Shown here one piece after another: positions 26,377 through 35,029 of a stretch of 64,000 nt of DNA. The translations under genes were made by a program, and so were the position numbers. The stretch's first letter is position 1, and every line of letters starts with the position of its first letter. This DNA comes from Cryobacterium sinapicolor (GTDB lineage: Bacteria; Actinomycetota; Actinomycetes; Actinomycetales; Microbacteriaceae), in NCBI RefSeq assembly GCF_004403465.1, contig NZ_SOGQ01000013.1, positions 114,717 to 178,716 on the forward strand. Reading direction: 5' to 3'. The notes beneath the pieces were generated by a model. That model worked only from the letters and a program-made list of their open reading frames with translations, was not told the DNA's origin and did not search any database.

Positions 26377-27048
26377 TCAGGCGGGCCTGGTCGACGTCGC
26401 GGGTGCGGTCGACGCCGCGGGTGCGATCGACGCCGCGGGTGCGGTCGAGGTCTTCGGGGGGTCGGCGCCGTGCCCGAGCACCCATGCCACCCCCAGGGAC
26501 AGCGCGGCGGCGAGCGCCACGATCAGCGCGTAGCCGGTGGTGGTCTCGTATTCGCCCAGCAGCAGCAGGAACGCGGGGATCGTTCCGGTCATGTGGCTGA
26601 TGAAGATGGTGAACCAGCCGGTCGTGCGGGTCAGGGATTCCTTGCCGAGGCCCAGCACGAGGAAGAAGAGGAACCACAGCACCGCCCAGATGAGCCAGAT
26701 GACACCGAAGACGGGGTCGTCCACCAGGGTGAACTGAAGAATGCCGATGACCGTGGCACAGAAGACCACGAACAGCGAGAACCAGCCGAGGCCCTCCCCG
26801 CTGATGCCCGTGAACTGCAGAATCGCCACATAGAGGTAGGTGAAGCCGAACAGGTAGAGGCCCGCCGCCCCGAAGATGGTGGCCTGGTCACCGTCGGCCC
26901 CCAGGATGATCAGCGTCGGGAAGATGACCTGCATCCCGCCGACGAAGAAGTTGAGGATTCCGGCCGACTTGCCCGGAATCGCCCCCACCAGCATCAGGCC
27001 GTTGATGAAGAGAACGGCCCCCACGTACAGCAAACCCACTGCGCCCAT
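26377..27048 (-). CDS. AmiS/UreI family amide channel or transporter
   Basis: 223 residues with about six or seven transmembrane helices. The AmiS/UreI signature is seen in MGAVGLLYVGAVLFINGLM and the helix-5/6 region. These proteins conduct urea or short-chain amides; next to formamidase the substrate is likely formamide. The C-terminal ~30 residues are Ala/Ser/Thr/Pro repeats encoded by three 18-nt units at about 26391-26446, and are unlikely to matter for transport. It is the first gene of the operon. Confidence 0.88.
   Translation of the reverse strand: MGAVGLLYVGAVLFINGLMLVGAIPGKSAGILNFFVGGMQVIFPTLIILGADGDQATIFGAAGLYLFGFTYLYVAILQFTGISGEGLGWFSLFVVFCATVIGILQFTLVDDPVFGVIWLIWAVLWFLFFLVLGLGKESLTRTTGWFTIFISHMTGTIPAFLLLLGEYETTTGYALIVALAAALSLGVAWVLGHGADPPKTSTAPAASIAPAASTAPATSTRPA
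26391..26446. repeat. In-gene tandem repeat, three 18-nt units
   Basis: GCGGGTGCGGTCGACGCC and variants repeat about three times at the 3' end of the AmiS gene, adding APAAST-type repeats to the cytoplasmic tail. Confidence 0.85.
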
Positions 27049-27299
27049 CAGAAAACTCCCAGTTCAGGAGCAGCCGCAACAGATTGCACAACCACTCAGT
27101 TGGCGGAGAACGCGCTCGAACACCGGCCACGGTAGACCCGGCCTCCGGGGGTGTCAACGGAGGCGGACGCATCCGTTGCCGACGCCCAACAGTTCGAACT
27201 CCGATATGCCAATATTCCTAGACATCTGGCCGGAGTCTGCCTACAATTGAGGCTGCGAATGCCCTTCTCTGGGCTGGGGAACTCGTCTTCAGAATCGAC

Positions 27300-27419
27300 A
27301 TGAAGCTCCGAATGAACGACGACAGTCTTCTTCCGACACCCACCTGCGCTACCTGCTACGACTCGATGGCACCGGTCGGCGGCGGCTGGTGGTGCGATCG
27401 CTGCGAGGAATTCGCGTAA
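27300..27419 (+). CDS. Small zinc-ribbon protein, 39 residues
   Basis: The frame from ATG 27300 to TAA encodes 39 residues. Cys16-x2-Cys19 (CATC) and Cys32-x2-Cys35 (CDRC) are spaced 12 residues apart with a Gly-Gly-Gly-Trp-Trp turn between, which is a compact treble-clef or zinc-ribbon layout. ATG 27312 is an alternative start. No strong ribosome binding site is visible. It is divergent from the formamide operon, whose FmdB is also a zinc ribbon. I do not recognise a named family; it could be an RNA- or protein-binding accessory. Confidence 0.6.
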   Translation: MKLRMNDDSLLPTPTCATCYDSMAPVGGGWWCDRCEEFA

Positions 27420-27493
27420 CCGATCGCGTTTCTCCGCGCCTGCTCCCAGCGGGCGCAGGCCGACCCTGGCCGGTGGGCACGGCTCCCCCGGCC

Positions 27494-27582
27494 CGAACGA
27501 ATTCGACGGAGATTTTGGTCCCTGAGGACTGTTTCTGGCCGTAACCGGCCATCTCAGGCAAAATCTCCGTCGAATTGGTTCG
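27494..27582. repeat. Palindromic repeat family 1, copy 3
   Basis: Arms at 27494-27517 and 27559-27582 match the consensus CGAACGAATTCGACGGAGAT.. with one changed base in the right arm (GAATTGG for GAATTCG). The 41-nt centre is unique. A long tandem array follows 11 nt downstream. Confidence 0.9.
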
Positions 27583-27592
27583 AGCGGCCGGA

Positions 27593-27893
27593 CCGGGACG
27601 GGAGACGGCGGGACGACGGCGGGAGAGGGCGGGAGAGGGCGGGAGAGACGGCGGGAGAAGGCCGGACAGACGGCGGGAGACGGCGGGACAGACGGCGGGA
27701 GACGGCGGGACAGACGGCGGGAGACGGCGGGACAGACGGCGGGACGACGGCGGGAGAGGGCGGGACGACGGCGGGAGAGGGCGGGAGAGGGCGGGACAGA
27801 CGGCGGGACGACGGCGGGAGAAGGCCGGACAGACTGCGGGAGAAGGCCGGACAGACTGCGGGAGAGGGCCGGACAGACTGCGGGACAGGGGCC
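27593..27893. repeat. Tandem array, GACGGCGGGA/GAGGGCGGGA units
   Basis: About 300 nt of 10-12-nt units (GACGGCGGGA, GAGGGCGGGA, GACAGACGGCGG) make this the longest array in the window. One strand is nearly all purine in blocks, which favours non-B DNA. It lies just upstream of the MscR gene. Confidence 0.9.
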
Positions 27894-27973
27894 GGGGCAG
27901 CAGGGGCAGGGAGGTTGGGTACTGTGGATGGGTTCCACCAGCGCCTGACCGGGCATCAACCCAGAGGAGTCCC

Positions 27974-29068
27974 ATGTCGATCACCGTTCAAGGCGTCATC
28001 GCTCGATCGAAGGGCGTACCGGTGGAGCTCGTCGACATCGTCATCCCCGATCCGCTTCCCGGCGAGGTCATCGTCGACATCGAGACCTGCGGCGTCTGCC
28101 ACACCGACGTGCACTACCGCGAGGGCGGCATCAACGACGAATTCCCGTTCCTACTCGGCCACGAGGCGGCGGGCCGGGTCAGCGTCATCGGCGCGGGCGT
28201 CACCCACGTCGCCGTCGGCGACTTCGTCGTTCTGAACTGGCGCGCCGTCTGCGGCGACTGCCGCGCCTGCACGCGTGCCGAGCCCTGGTACTGCTTCAAC
28301 ACCTTCAACGCCACCCAGAAGATGGCCCTCACCGACGGAACCGAGCTCAGCCCGGCCCTCGGCATCGGCGCCTTCGCCGAGAAGACCCTCGTGCACGAGA
28401 AGCAGTGCACCAGGGTCGACCCGGCCGCCGACCCCGCGGTCGTCGGACTGCTCGGCTGCGGCATCATGGCCGGCATCGGGGCCGCCATGAACACGGGCAA
28501 CGTCACCCGCGGCGACTCGGTCGCCGTGATCGGATGCGGCGGCGTGGGCAACGCGGCGATCGTCGGGGCCCGGCTCGCCGGGGCATCCGTCGTCATCGCA
28601 ATCGACCGCGACGAGAAGAAGCTCGCAACCGCAGAGACGCTCGGCGCCACGCACACGATCGACTCGGCCGGCCTCGACGAGGACGGCGTGGTCGCGGCCG
28701 TGCAGGCGCTGACCGGTGGCTTCGGTGCGGATGTCGTGATTGACGCCGTCGGGCGTCCCGAGACTTGGCGACAGGCCTTCTACGCCCGCGACCTGGCCGG
28801 CACCGTCGTGCTGGTGGGCGTGCCGACCCCCGAGATGATGCTGGAGATCCCGCTGCTCGACGTCTTCGGCCGGGGCGGCTCGCTGAAGTCGTCCTGGTAC
28901 GGCGACTGCCTGCCGGAGCGCGACTTCCCGATGCTGACCGACCTCTACCTGCAGGGCCGCCTGCCGTTGGACGAGTTCGTCAGCGAACGCATCGGCATCG
29001 GCCACATCGAGGAGGCCTTTGCGAAGATGGCCCGCGGCGACGTGCTGCGCTCCGTGGTCGTGCTCTGA
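27974..29068 (+). CDS. mscR: S-(hydroxymethyl)mycothiol dehydrogenase
   Basis: 364 residues, a class III-type zinc alcohol dehydrogenase. The catalytic zinc site is GVCHTDVHY and GHEAAGRV; the structural zinc cysteines lie in [15 protein letters not shown]. The NAD site is [13 protein letters not shown] followed by an acidic AIDRD. The enzyme oxidises the formaldehyde-mycothiol adduct to S-formylmycothiol with NAD+ (EC 1.1.1.306). AGAGGAG precedes the ATG at 27974. It overlaps the next gene by one base (TGATG). Mycothiol dependence implies an actinobacterium. Confidence 0.93.
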   Translation: MSITVQGVIARSKGVPVELVDIVIPDPLPGEVIVDIETCGVCHTDVHYREGGINDEFPFLLGHEAAGRVSVIGAGVTHVAVGDFVVLNWRAVCGDCRACTRAEPWYCFNTFNATQKMALTDGTELSPALGIGAFAEKTLVHEKQCTRVDPAADPAVVGLLGCGIMAGIGAAMNTGNVTRGDSVAVIGCGGVGNAAIVGARLAGASVVIAIDRDEKKLATAETLGATHTIDSAGLDEDGVVAAVQALTGGFGADVVIDAVGRPETWRQAFYARDLAGTVVLVGVPTPEMMLEIPLLDVFGRGGSLKSSWYGDCLPERDFPMLTDLYLQGRLPLDEFVSERIGIGHIEEAFAKMARGDVLRSVVVL

Positions 29069-29697
29069 TGACGGCGCGGATCGAACATCTCGTCACCTCG
29101 GGCAGCTTCAGCCTCGACGGCGGCACCTGGGACGTGGACAACAACGTCTGGATCGTCGGTGACGACGACGAGTGCGTCGTGATCGACGCCGCCCACAATG
29201 TCGGCGCCATCCTCGCGGCGGTCGGCGACCGCAAGCTGGTGGGCATCCTCTGCACGCACGCTCACGACGACCACATCGGCGCCGTCGCCGGCGTGCAGGC
29301 CGCGCACACCGCGCCGACCTACCTGCACCCGGACGACATGATGCTGTGGGACCGTGTCTACCCGGATGCCCCACCGAGCCGTCCGCTCGAAAACGGCCAG
29401 CACATCCACGTGGCCGGCATCGATCTCGAGGTTCTGCACACCCCGGGGCACTCCCCCGGCGCCGTCTGCTTCCATGCACCCGCGCTCGGCACCGTCTTCA
29501 GCGGCGACACCCTGTTCCACGGCGGCCCCGGCGCGACCGGCCGGTCGTTCAGCGACTTCCCGACGATCCTCGCGTCGATCAAGGGCAAACTCCTGATGCT
29601 CCCGGCGAGCACCGTAGTGCTCACCGGCCACGGCGAGTCGACGACGATCGGCGCCGAGGCCGGGCACCTGGACGAGTGGATCGCCCGCGGCCACTAG
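29068..29697 (+). CDS. MBL-fold hydrolase, probable S-formylmycothiol pathway partner
   Basis: 209 residues. The metallo-beta-lactamase metal site is THAHDDHIGA (HxHxDH), with further ligands in HTPGHSPGA, FSGDTLF and LTGHGEST. It is a glyoxalase II-like hydrolase. Because it is translationally coupled to mscR, it probably hydrolyses S-formylmycothiol to formate and mycothiol; this is inferred from context, as in other actinobacteria. Confidence 0.88.
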   Translation: MTARIEHLVTSGSFSLDGGTWDVDNNVWIVGDDDECVVIDAAHNVGAILAAVGDRKLVGILCTHAHDDHIGAVAGVQAAHTAPTYLHPDDMMLWDRVYPDAPPSRPLENGQHIHVAGIDLEVLHTPGHSPGAVCFHAPALGTVFSGDTLFHGGPGATGRSFSDFPTILASIKGKLLMLPASTVVLTGHGESTTIGAEAGHLDEWIARGH

Positions 29698-29776
29698 GAC
29701 GTGACCCCGGACGGCCTCCCGGGACATCCGTCGGGCGTCGCCACTTCGGTCAGAACCGGCTGTTGGCAGGACGAAT

Positions 29777-29884
29777 TGTGGCTAATTCAGGAGATCCCGG
29801 CGCACGGTCGGCATCGACCCCGTGATTCCGCGGCCGATGCCGGCCAACTCACATCAGGCCCGCCGTTCTCCTGAATTAGCCACA
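29777..29884. repeat. Palindromic repeat family 2, copy 2
   Basis: Perfect 18-nt inverted arms TGTGGCTAATTCAGGAGA (29777-29794) and TCTCCTGAATTAGCCACA (29867-29884) surround a 72-nt centre. It lies in the 289-nt gap between the convergent MBL and GDH genes. Confidence 0.92.
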
Positions 29885-29896
29885 CACTGCCAGCGC

Positions 29897-29966
29897 AGGA
29901 GAACCAGCGCAGGACAGCAGGGACAGGACAGTCAGGACAGGACAGCAGGGACAGGACAGCAGGGAC
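29897..29966. repeat. Tandem array, AGGACAGCAGGGAC unit
   Basis: About five 14-15-nt units follow 12 nt after palindrome family 2 copy 2 and end about 20 nt before the GDH stop. I see no gene in the surrounding gap. Confidence 0.88.
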
Positions 29967-29986
29967 GGATGCCCTGCCCCGGCAGG

Positions 29987-32900
29987 TCAGCGGCGCACGA
30001 TCGAGCGCAGCAGCCGCACGACCACGGACAGGGACGCCATGTCGTCCTGACCGAGGGCGTTGACCTCCTCGAACACGCTGCGGGCGCGTCCCAGCTGTTC
30101 CGCGTTGAGGGCCTCCCAGGCACCGACGCGCTCGTCGGCGTTGCCGGCATCCGTCTCGTTCAGCACCGCCCGCGTCATGTCGGCGACGACCGCATAGAGG
30201 TCGTCGCGGAGGGCGGCCCGGGCCAGGGCCTGCCAGCGGTCCTTCCGCGGCAGCACCGTGATGCGCTCCAGCAGGTTGTCCACTTTGAACCGGTCGTAGA
30301 CCGTGTAGTAGAGGCCGGCGACGTCGGTCAGCGGTTCGTCGACCTGGGCCGCGATCTGCGCCACGTCGAGCAGGGCGAAGGCCTCGAACAGTTCGGCCCA
30401 CCGGCGGCCGAGGTTCTCCGGCACGCCCCACTTCCGGGCCGTCTCCAGCAGCGATAGCACACGCTTGAGGTCGCCGCCCTTGAGGTAGTCCTCCAGGTGG
30501 GCGCGCATCAGGTCCATCTGCGGCTTGTACTGGGCGACGACCTCGCCCACCGGGCGCGACGCTCCCTGGTTGACCTGCCAGCGCACCGACCGGTCGAGCA
30601 GCCGACGGATGTCCAGGTGGATCGCCGTCCAGTGCTCGGTCGGGAACGACGACGGCAGGGCGTTGACCTCGGCGACGAGCACATCGATCTCGAAGATCTC
30701 GCGCAGGGCCACGAAGGCCTTGGCGACCGTGGCCTGGTTCGCCGAGGTCTCCTCCATCGCCCGGAACGCGAAGGTCACCCCGCCGAGGTTGATCATGTCG
30801 TTCGCGACGACGGTGGCGATGATCTCGCGGCGCAGCGGATGCGTGTCGAGCTCGGCGTCGAAGCGCTCGGACAGCTGCACCGGGAAGTACCGGCGCAGGG
30901 TTCGGCCGAACCAGGGGTCGTCGGGCAGGTCGCTGTCCCGCAGAGTGGTCGCCAGTTCGATCTTGGCGTAGGCGGCCAGCACCGACAGCTCGGGCGAGGT
31001 CAACCCCTGGCCCGTCTCGAGCCGTTCCCGCAGCGTCGCCGTGGTGGGCAGCGCCTCCAGCTCGCGCTTGAGGTCGCCCGAGGCCTCCTGCCAGTCCATC
31101 AGCCGCTCGTAGCTGGGGCTCCAGGTGGTCACCTTCGCCCGGTCGTTCAGCAGCAGGATGTTCTGGTCGACGTTGTCTTCCAGCACCAGCCGCGCCACCT
31201 CGTCGGACATGGAGGCGAGGAACTCCGACCGCTCCGATTCGGCCAGCTTGCCGGCGGACACCATTCGGTCGACGAAGATCTTGATGTTGACCTCGTGGTC
31301 GGAGCAGTCCACCCCGGCGGAGTTGTCGATCGCGTCGGTGTTCAGGATCACGCCAGTGAGGGCCGCCTCGATGCGCCCGAGCTGGGTCATCCCGAGGTTG
31401 CCGCCCTCGCCGACGACCTTGACGCGCAGATCCCTGCCGTCCACCCGGATGGCGTCGTTCGCCTTGTCGCCGACCTGCGCGGCCGTCTCGGTGCTCGCCT
31501 TCACATAGGTGCCGATGCCGCCGTTGTAGAGCAGGTCGGCCGGGGCGGTCAGGATGGCGCGGAGCAGTTCCGGCGGGCTCAGCCGCACGGTGCCCTCCGG
31601 CAGCCCGAGCGCGACGCGCACCTCGGCGGAGATCGGCACGACCTTCGCCTGGCGCGGGAAGACTCCACCGCCGGTGCTGATCAGGCCGGTGTCGTAGTCC
31701 GCCCACGACGACCGCGGCAGGGCGAAGAGGCGCGCTCGCTCCTGGAAGGAGCGGGCGGCATCCGGATTCGGGTCCAAAAAGATGTGCCGGTGGTCGAAGG
31801 CCGCCAGCAGACGGATGTGCTCGGACAGCAGCATGCCGTTGCCGAAGACGTCGCCGGACATGTCGCCCACACCGACGACCGTGAAGTCCTCGGACTGCGT
31901 GTCGACGCCCAGTTCGCTGAAGTGGCGCTTGACCGACTCCCACGCGCCACGGGCGGTGATGCCCATGGCCTTGTGGTCGTAGCCGATCGAGCCGCCGGAG
32001 GCGAACGCGTCGCCCATCCAGAACCCGTACTCGGCGGCGAGCCCGTTGGCGATGTCGGAGAAGGTGGCCGTGCCCTTGTCGGCGGCGACGACGAGGTAGG
32101 AGTCGTCGTCGTCGTGCCGCACCACGCGGAGGGGCGGCACGAGCTGCTCTCCCTCCGCCGTGGTCACCAGGTTGTCGGTGAGGTCGAGCAGCCCCCGGAT
32201 GAAGGTCTTGTAGCTTGCGATGCCCTCGCTCATCCACGCCGCGCGGTCCAGCGCCGGGTCGGGCAGCTGCTTGGCGAAGAACCCGCCCTTGGCGCCGGTC
32301 GGCACGATCACCGCGTTCTTGACCGTCTGCGCCTTCACCAGGCCGAGCACCTCCGTGCGGAAGTCCTCCCGCCGGTCCGACCAGCGCAGTCCACCGCGGG
32401 CCACCTTGCCGAAGCGGAGGTGCACGCCCTCCACCTGCGGGGAGTACACCCAGATCTCGTACTTCGGCCGCGGGAACGGCAGCAGTTCGATCGAGGTCGG
32501 GTCGAGCTTGATGCTCAGGTAGGGCTTGCCCTGGAAGAAGTTCGTGCGCAGCGACGACTCGATCAGGTTGATCAGGGTGCGCAGCACCCGGTCGGCGTCG
32601 AGCGTGGTGACCTGTTCCATGGCGGCCGTGAGCTCCTCCTTGACCTGCAGGGTGCGACGGATGCGCTCCGGCTCGGCCTGGTCCGGATCGAACCGGGCCT
32701 CGAAGAGCGCCACCAGCCCTCGGGTGACGGCCGGATTGGCCAGCAGGGTGTCGGCGATGAAGCCGTAGGAGTTGGTGTTTCCGGCCTGGCGCAGGTACTT
32801 GGCGTAGCTGCGCAGGATGACGACCCGGTGCCAGGGCATGCCCTCCCGCAGCACGAGGCGGTCGAGGCCGTCCGACTCGATGGCCCCGCTGACGGCGGCG

Positions 32901-34786
32901 CCGAAGGAGTCGGCCAGGAGCGCACCGGTGCTGACCGGGTCCACGCCTTCGGGGTAGTTCAGGCCGAGGTCGTAGAGGTAGAAGGCGCGGCCGTCGGCGG
33001 TCTCGATTTCGAAGGGCACCTCGTCGAGCACCTCGATGCCGAGGTTCTGCAGGTACGGCAGGATCTGGCTGAGGCTCTTGGGCTCCGTCATGTAGAGCTT
33101 GACCCGGGCATCCTCTTCCGCGAGCTCCCCGGCGCCGGCCGGGAGGTAGACGTAGAGGCCGGGGATGGCCGTGCCCGAGCCGGAGCGGGCGGCCGCCGCG
33201 GCGGCGTCGGCCGACGCCTCGAACCGGCCGATGTCCTGCAGGGCGTCTTCGATCTCGTAGTCGACCCGGTAGCTGGCGGGGAACGCCTCGGCCCACAGGT
33301 CGGACAGGCGCTCGGCCTCCTCCAGCGGGCGGCTCTCCCGCAGCTGCTCGCTGAGGCCCTCGGACCAGGAGCGCACCGCCATCACCAAGCGGCGTTCCAG
33401 TGCGGTGGCGTCGACGGAGACGGCCGGGGCATCCTTCTGCAGACGGATGCGGAAGAACAGCCGGGCGAGGGCGGATTCCGTCATGCGGGCTTCGAAGTCG
33501 ACGGACTCCGCGTTGAAGGTGACCCGCAGCTCCTCCTCGATGCGCAGACGCACGGCGGTCGTGTAACGGTCACGAGGCAGGTAGACCATGGCGGTCATGA
33601 AGCGGCCGTAGACATCCGGTCGCAGGAAGAGCCGGGTGCGGCGCCGTTCCTGCAGGCGTTGGATGGCGAGCGCGGTGGTCAGCAGGGTGGGCACGTCGAT
33701 CTGGAACAGCTCGTCGCGCGGGTAGGTCTCCATGATCCCCATCAGGTCCTTGCCGCTGTGCGATCCGGCCGGGAAACCGGCCTGGGTCATCACGGCGTCG
33801 ACCTTGTCGCGCAGAATCGGAACGTCGCGCACGGAGCTGGTGTAGGCCGTGGCGGCGAACAGGCCGATGAATCGGCGCTCCCCGGTGACCTTGCCGTCGG
33901 CGTCGAAGCTCTTGATGCCGATGTAGTCGAAGTAGGCCGGACGGTGAACGCTGGACCGGGAATTCGCCTTGGTGATCACCAGGGCGGCGCGTTCGCGCGC
34001 CTTCTGGCGGCCGGCATCCGTGAGGTGCTGGATCTGGTGGCCGTCGATCTCGGAACGCAGCAGCCCCAGGCCGCTGCGTTCGCGGATGGCGAGCACGTCT
34101 TCACCGTCGACGGTCTCCAGGTTGTACTCGCGGTAGCCGAGGAAGGTGAAGTTGTCGCCGTCGAGCCAGCGCAGCAGCTCCTGCGCCTGCCGGATGTCCT
34201 CGATCCCCTCGGCGTGGGCCACCTCGCCGAGGGCGTCGGCGATCTCCTGGGCCTTGCGGGTCATCGCCGGCCAGTCTTCCACGGCGGCGCGCACATCACT
34301 GAGCACCGTGAGCAGGCCGTCGCGGATCCGGGCCTGGGCCTCGTCGGTGACGCGGTCGATCTCGATGGCGATCCAGGACTCCCGCTGGGAGGCGTCGTCC
34401 TTCGCGGCGGAGCCCGACACTCGGGCCGCGCTCAGGAGCTCGTGGGTGTCGCGGTTGCGAGCCACGACCAGCAGCGGGTGGACCACCAGTCGGATGGCGG
34501 CGTGCTGGCGCACAAGCTCGGCGGTGACCGAGTCCACCAGGAACGGCATGTCGTCCATGACGATGTAGACGACGCTGCCGTCGGACTCGTTCCGGATCTC
34601 GACCCGGGCGGTGCCTGGCATGCGGTCACGGGCGACCTGCCAGTGATGTACGGCGCGGGCACGGAGGAGATCGCCGTCGTAGTGCTGGCGGTCTTCGCCG
34701 GCGAGATGTTCGTAGTAGTCGAGGATGAAAGCGTCGAGCGTGCGATCGAGCGGGATTAGATTCGCACGGGTGGACTCAAACGTCAT
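29987..34786 (-). CDS. gdh: NAD-specific glutamate dehydrogenase, large (L_180) class
   Basis: 1599 residues, as expected for the ~180-kDa bacterial class. A long N-terminal regulatory region with ACT-like folds (about 1-700) precedes the catalytic core: RGGLRWSDRREDFRTEV and the glutamate-binding Lys in VPTGAKGGFFAKQ, then the NAD region VGVGDMSGDVFGNGML. The enzyme converts glutamate to 2-oxoglutarate and ammonia with NAD+ (EC 1.4.1.2), mainly in catabolism. GGAGGC lies 9 nt before the start. A very long antisense frame exists but is a codon-bias artefact. Confidence 0.95.
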   Translation of the reverse strand: MTFESTRANLIPLDRTLDAFILDYYEHLAGEDRQHYDGDLLRARAVHHWQVARDRMPGTARVEIRNESDGSVVYIVMDDMPFLVDSVTAELVRQHAAIRLVVHPLLVVARNRDTHELLSAARVSGSAAKDDASQRESWIAIEIDRVTDEAQARIRDGLLTVLSDVRAAVEDWPAMTRKAQEIADALGEVAHAEGIEDIRQAQELLRWLDGDNFTFLGYREYNLETVDGEDVLAIRERSGLGLLRSEIDGHQIQHLTDAGRQKARERAALVITKANSRSSVHRPAYFDYIGIKSFDADGKVTGERRFIGLFAATAYTSSVRDVPILRDKVDAVMTQAGFPAGSHSGKDLMGIMETYPRDELFQIDVPTLLTTALAIQRLQERRRTRLFLRPDVYGRFMTAMVYLPRDRYTTAVRLRIEEELRVTFNAESVDFEARMTESALARLFFRIRLQKDAPAVSVDATALERRLVMAVRSWSEGLSEQLRESRPLEEAERLSDLWAEAFPASYRVDYEIEDALQDIGRFEASADAAAAAARSGSGTAIPGLYVYLPAGAGELAEEDARVKLYMTEPKSLSQILPYLQNLGIEVLDEVPFEIETADGRAFYLYDLGLNYPEGVDPVSTGALLADSFGAAVSGAIESDGLDRLVLREGMPWHRVVILRSYAKYLRQAGNTNSYGFIADTLLANPAVTRGLVALFEARFDPDQAEPERIRRTLQVKEELTAAMEQVTTLDADRVLRTLINLIESSLRTNFFQGKPYLSIKLDPTSIELLPFPRPKYEIWVYSPQVEGVHLRFGKVARGGLRWSDRREDFRTEVLGLVKAQTVKNAVIVPTGAKGGFFAKQLPDPALDRAAWMSEGIASYKTFIRGLLDLTDNLVTTAEGEQLVPPLRVVRHDDDDSYLVVAADKGTATFSDIANGLAAEYGFWMGDAFASGGSIGYDHKAMGITARGAWESVKRHFSELGVDTQSEDFTVVGVGDMSGDVFGNGMLLSEHIRLLAAFDHRHIFLDPNPDAARSFQERARLFALPRSSWADYDTGLISTGGGVFPRQAKVVPISAEVRVALGLPEGTVRLSPPELLRAILTAPADLLYNGGIGTYVKASTETAAQVGDKANDAIRVDGRDLRVKVVGEGGNLGMTQLGRIEAALTGVILNTDAIDNSAGVDCSDHEVNIKIFVDRMVSAGKLAESERSEFLASMSDEVARLVLEDNVDQNILLLNDRAKVTTWSPSYERLMDWQEASGDLKRELEALPTTATLRERLETGQGLTSPELSVLAAYAKIELATTLRDSDLPDDPWFGRTLRRYFPVQLSERFDAELDTHPLRREIIATVVANDMINLGGVTFAFRAMEETSANQATVAKAFVALREIFEIDVLVAEVNALPSSFPTEHWTAIHLDIRRLLDRSVRWQVNQGASRPVGEVVAQYKPQMDLMRAHLEDYLKGGDLKRVLSLLETARKWGVPENLGRRWAELFEAFALLDVAQIAAQVDEPLTDVAGLYYTVYDRFKVDNLLERITVLPRKDRWQALARAALRDDLYAVVADMTRAVLNETDAGNADERVGAWEALNAEQLGRARSVFEEVNALGQDDMASLSVVVRLLRSIVRR

Positions 34787-34938
34787 TGAGAAAAGCCTCC
34801 ATCAGATAGCTGGTGCCCGCGTCGTTGCGGTCACCGTCGAGCCGTGGGGCACTCCGCCGCGAACGTGGAACCCCCCTCCCATCGTAGTTTTGTTCCGGTG
34901 ATCCGCCACCCGCCCGGCGGCGGGTCCCGGAATCGGCG

Positions 34939-34998
34939 CGTGCGAGAGTCACCTTTCCGGTCGGCAGCGCCCGTTGCGCCGGTCACTCTCGACCGGAA
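34939..34998. repeat. Imperfect palindrome, possible family 4 copy
   Basis: CGAGAGTCACC (34943-34953) pairs with GGTCACTCTCG (34981-34991) at 10 of 11 positions. It resembles the CCCGAGAGTCGCCG palindrome at 52373-52444. It sits in the 243-nt divergent region between GDH and the quinone oxidoreductase. Confidence 0.5.
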
Positions 34999-35029
34999 CA
35001 GGCACGGTCGGCGATCGTAGGATGGGCGG

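Larger units (their letters stand above)
27420..27973. other. 554-nt non-coding gap filled by repeats
   Basis: The gap holds palindrome family 1 copy 3 (27494-27582) and a ~300-nt purine-rich tandem array (27593-27893). A long frame is open through the array on the + strand, fused to the MscR frame, but it is low-complexity Arg/Gly sequence and is not a gene. The last ~60 nt must contain the MscR promoter. Confidence 0.8.

Noticed and set aside
27575..27973. Upstream extension of the mscR frame through the tandem array
   Set aside because: The added residues are Arg/Gly repeats from the array; a good ribosome binding site and the family N-terminus place the start at 27974.
30497..34759. Continuous 1420-codon frame on the + strand opposite the GDH gene
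   Set aside because: It is antisense to a clear 1599-residue GDH and has the His/Arg/Val/Gly composition of GC-rich shadow frames; no domain is visible.
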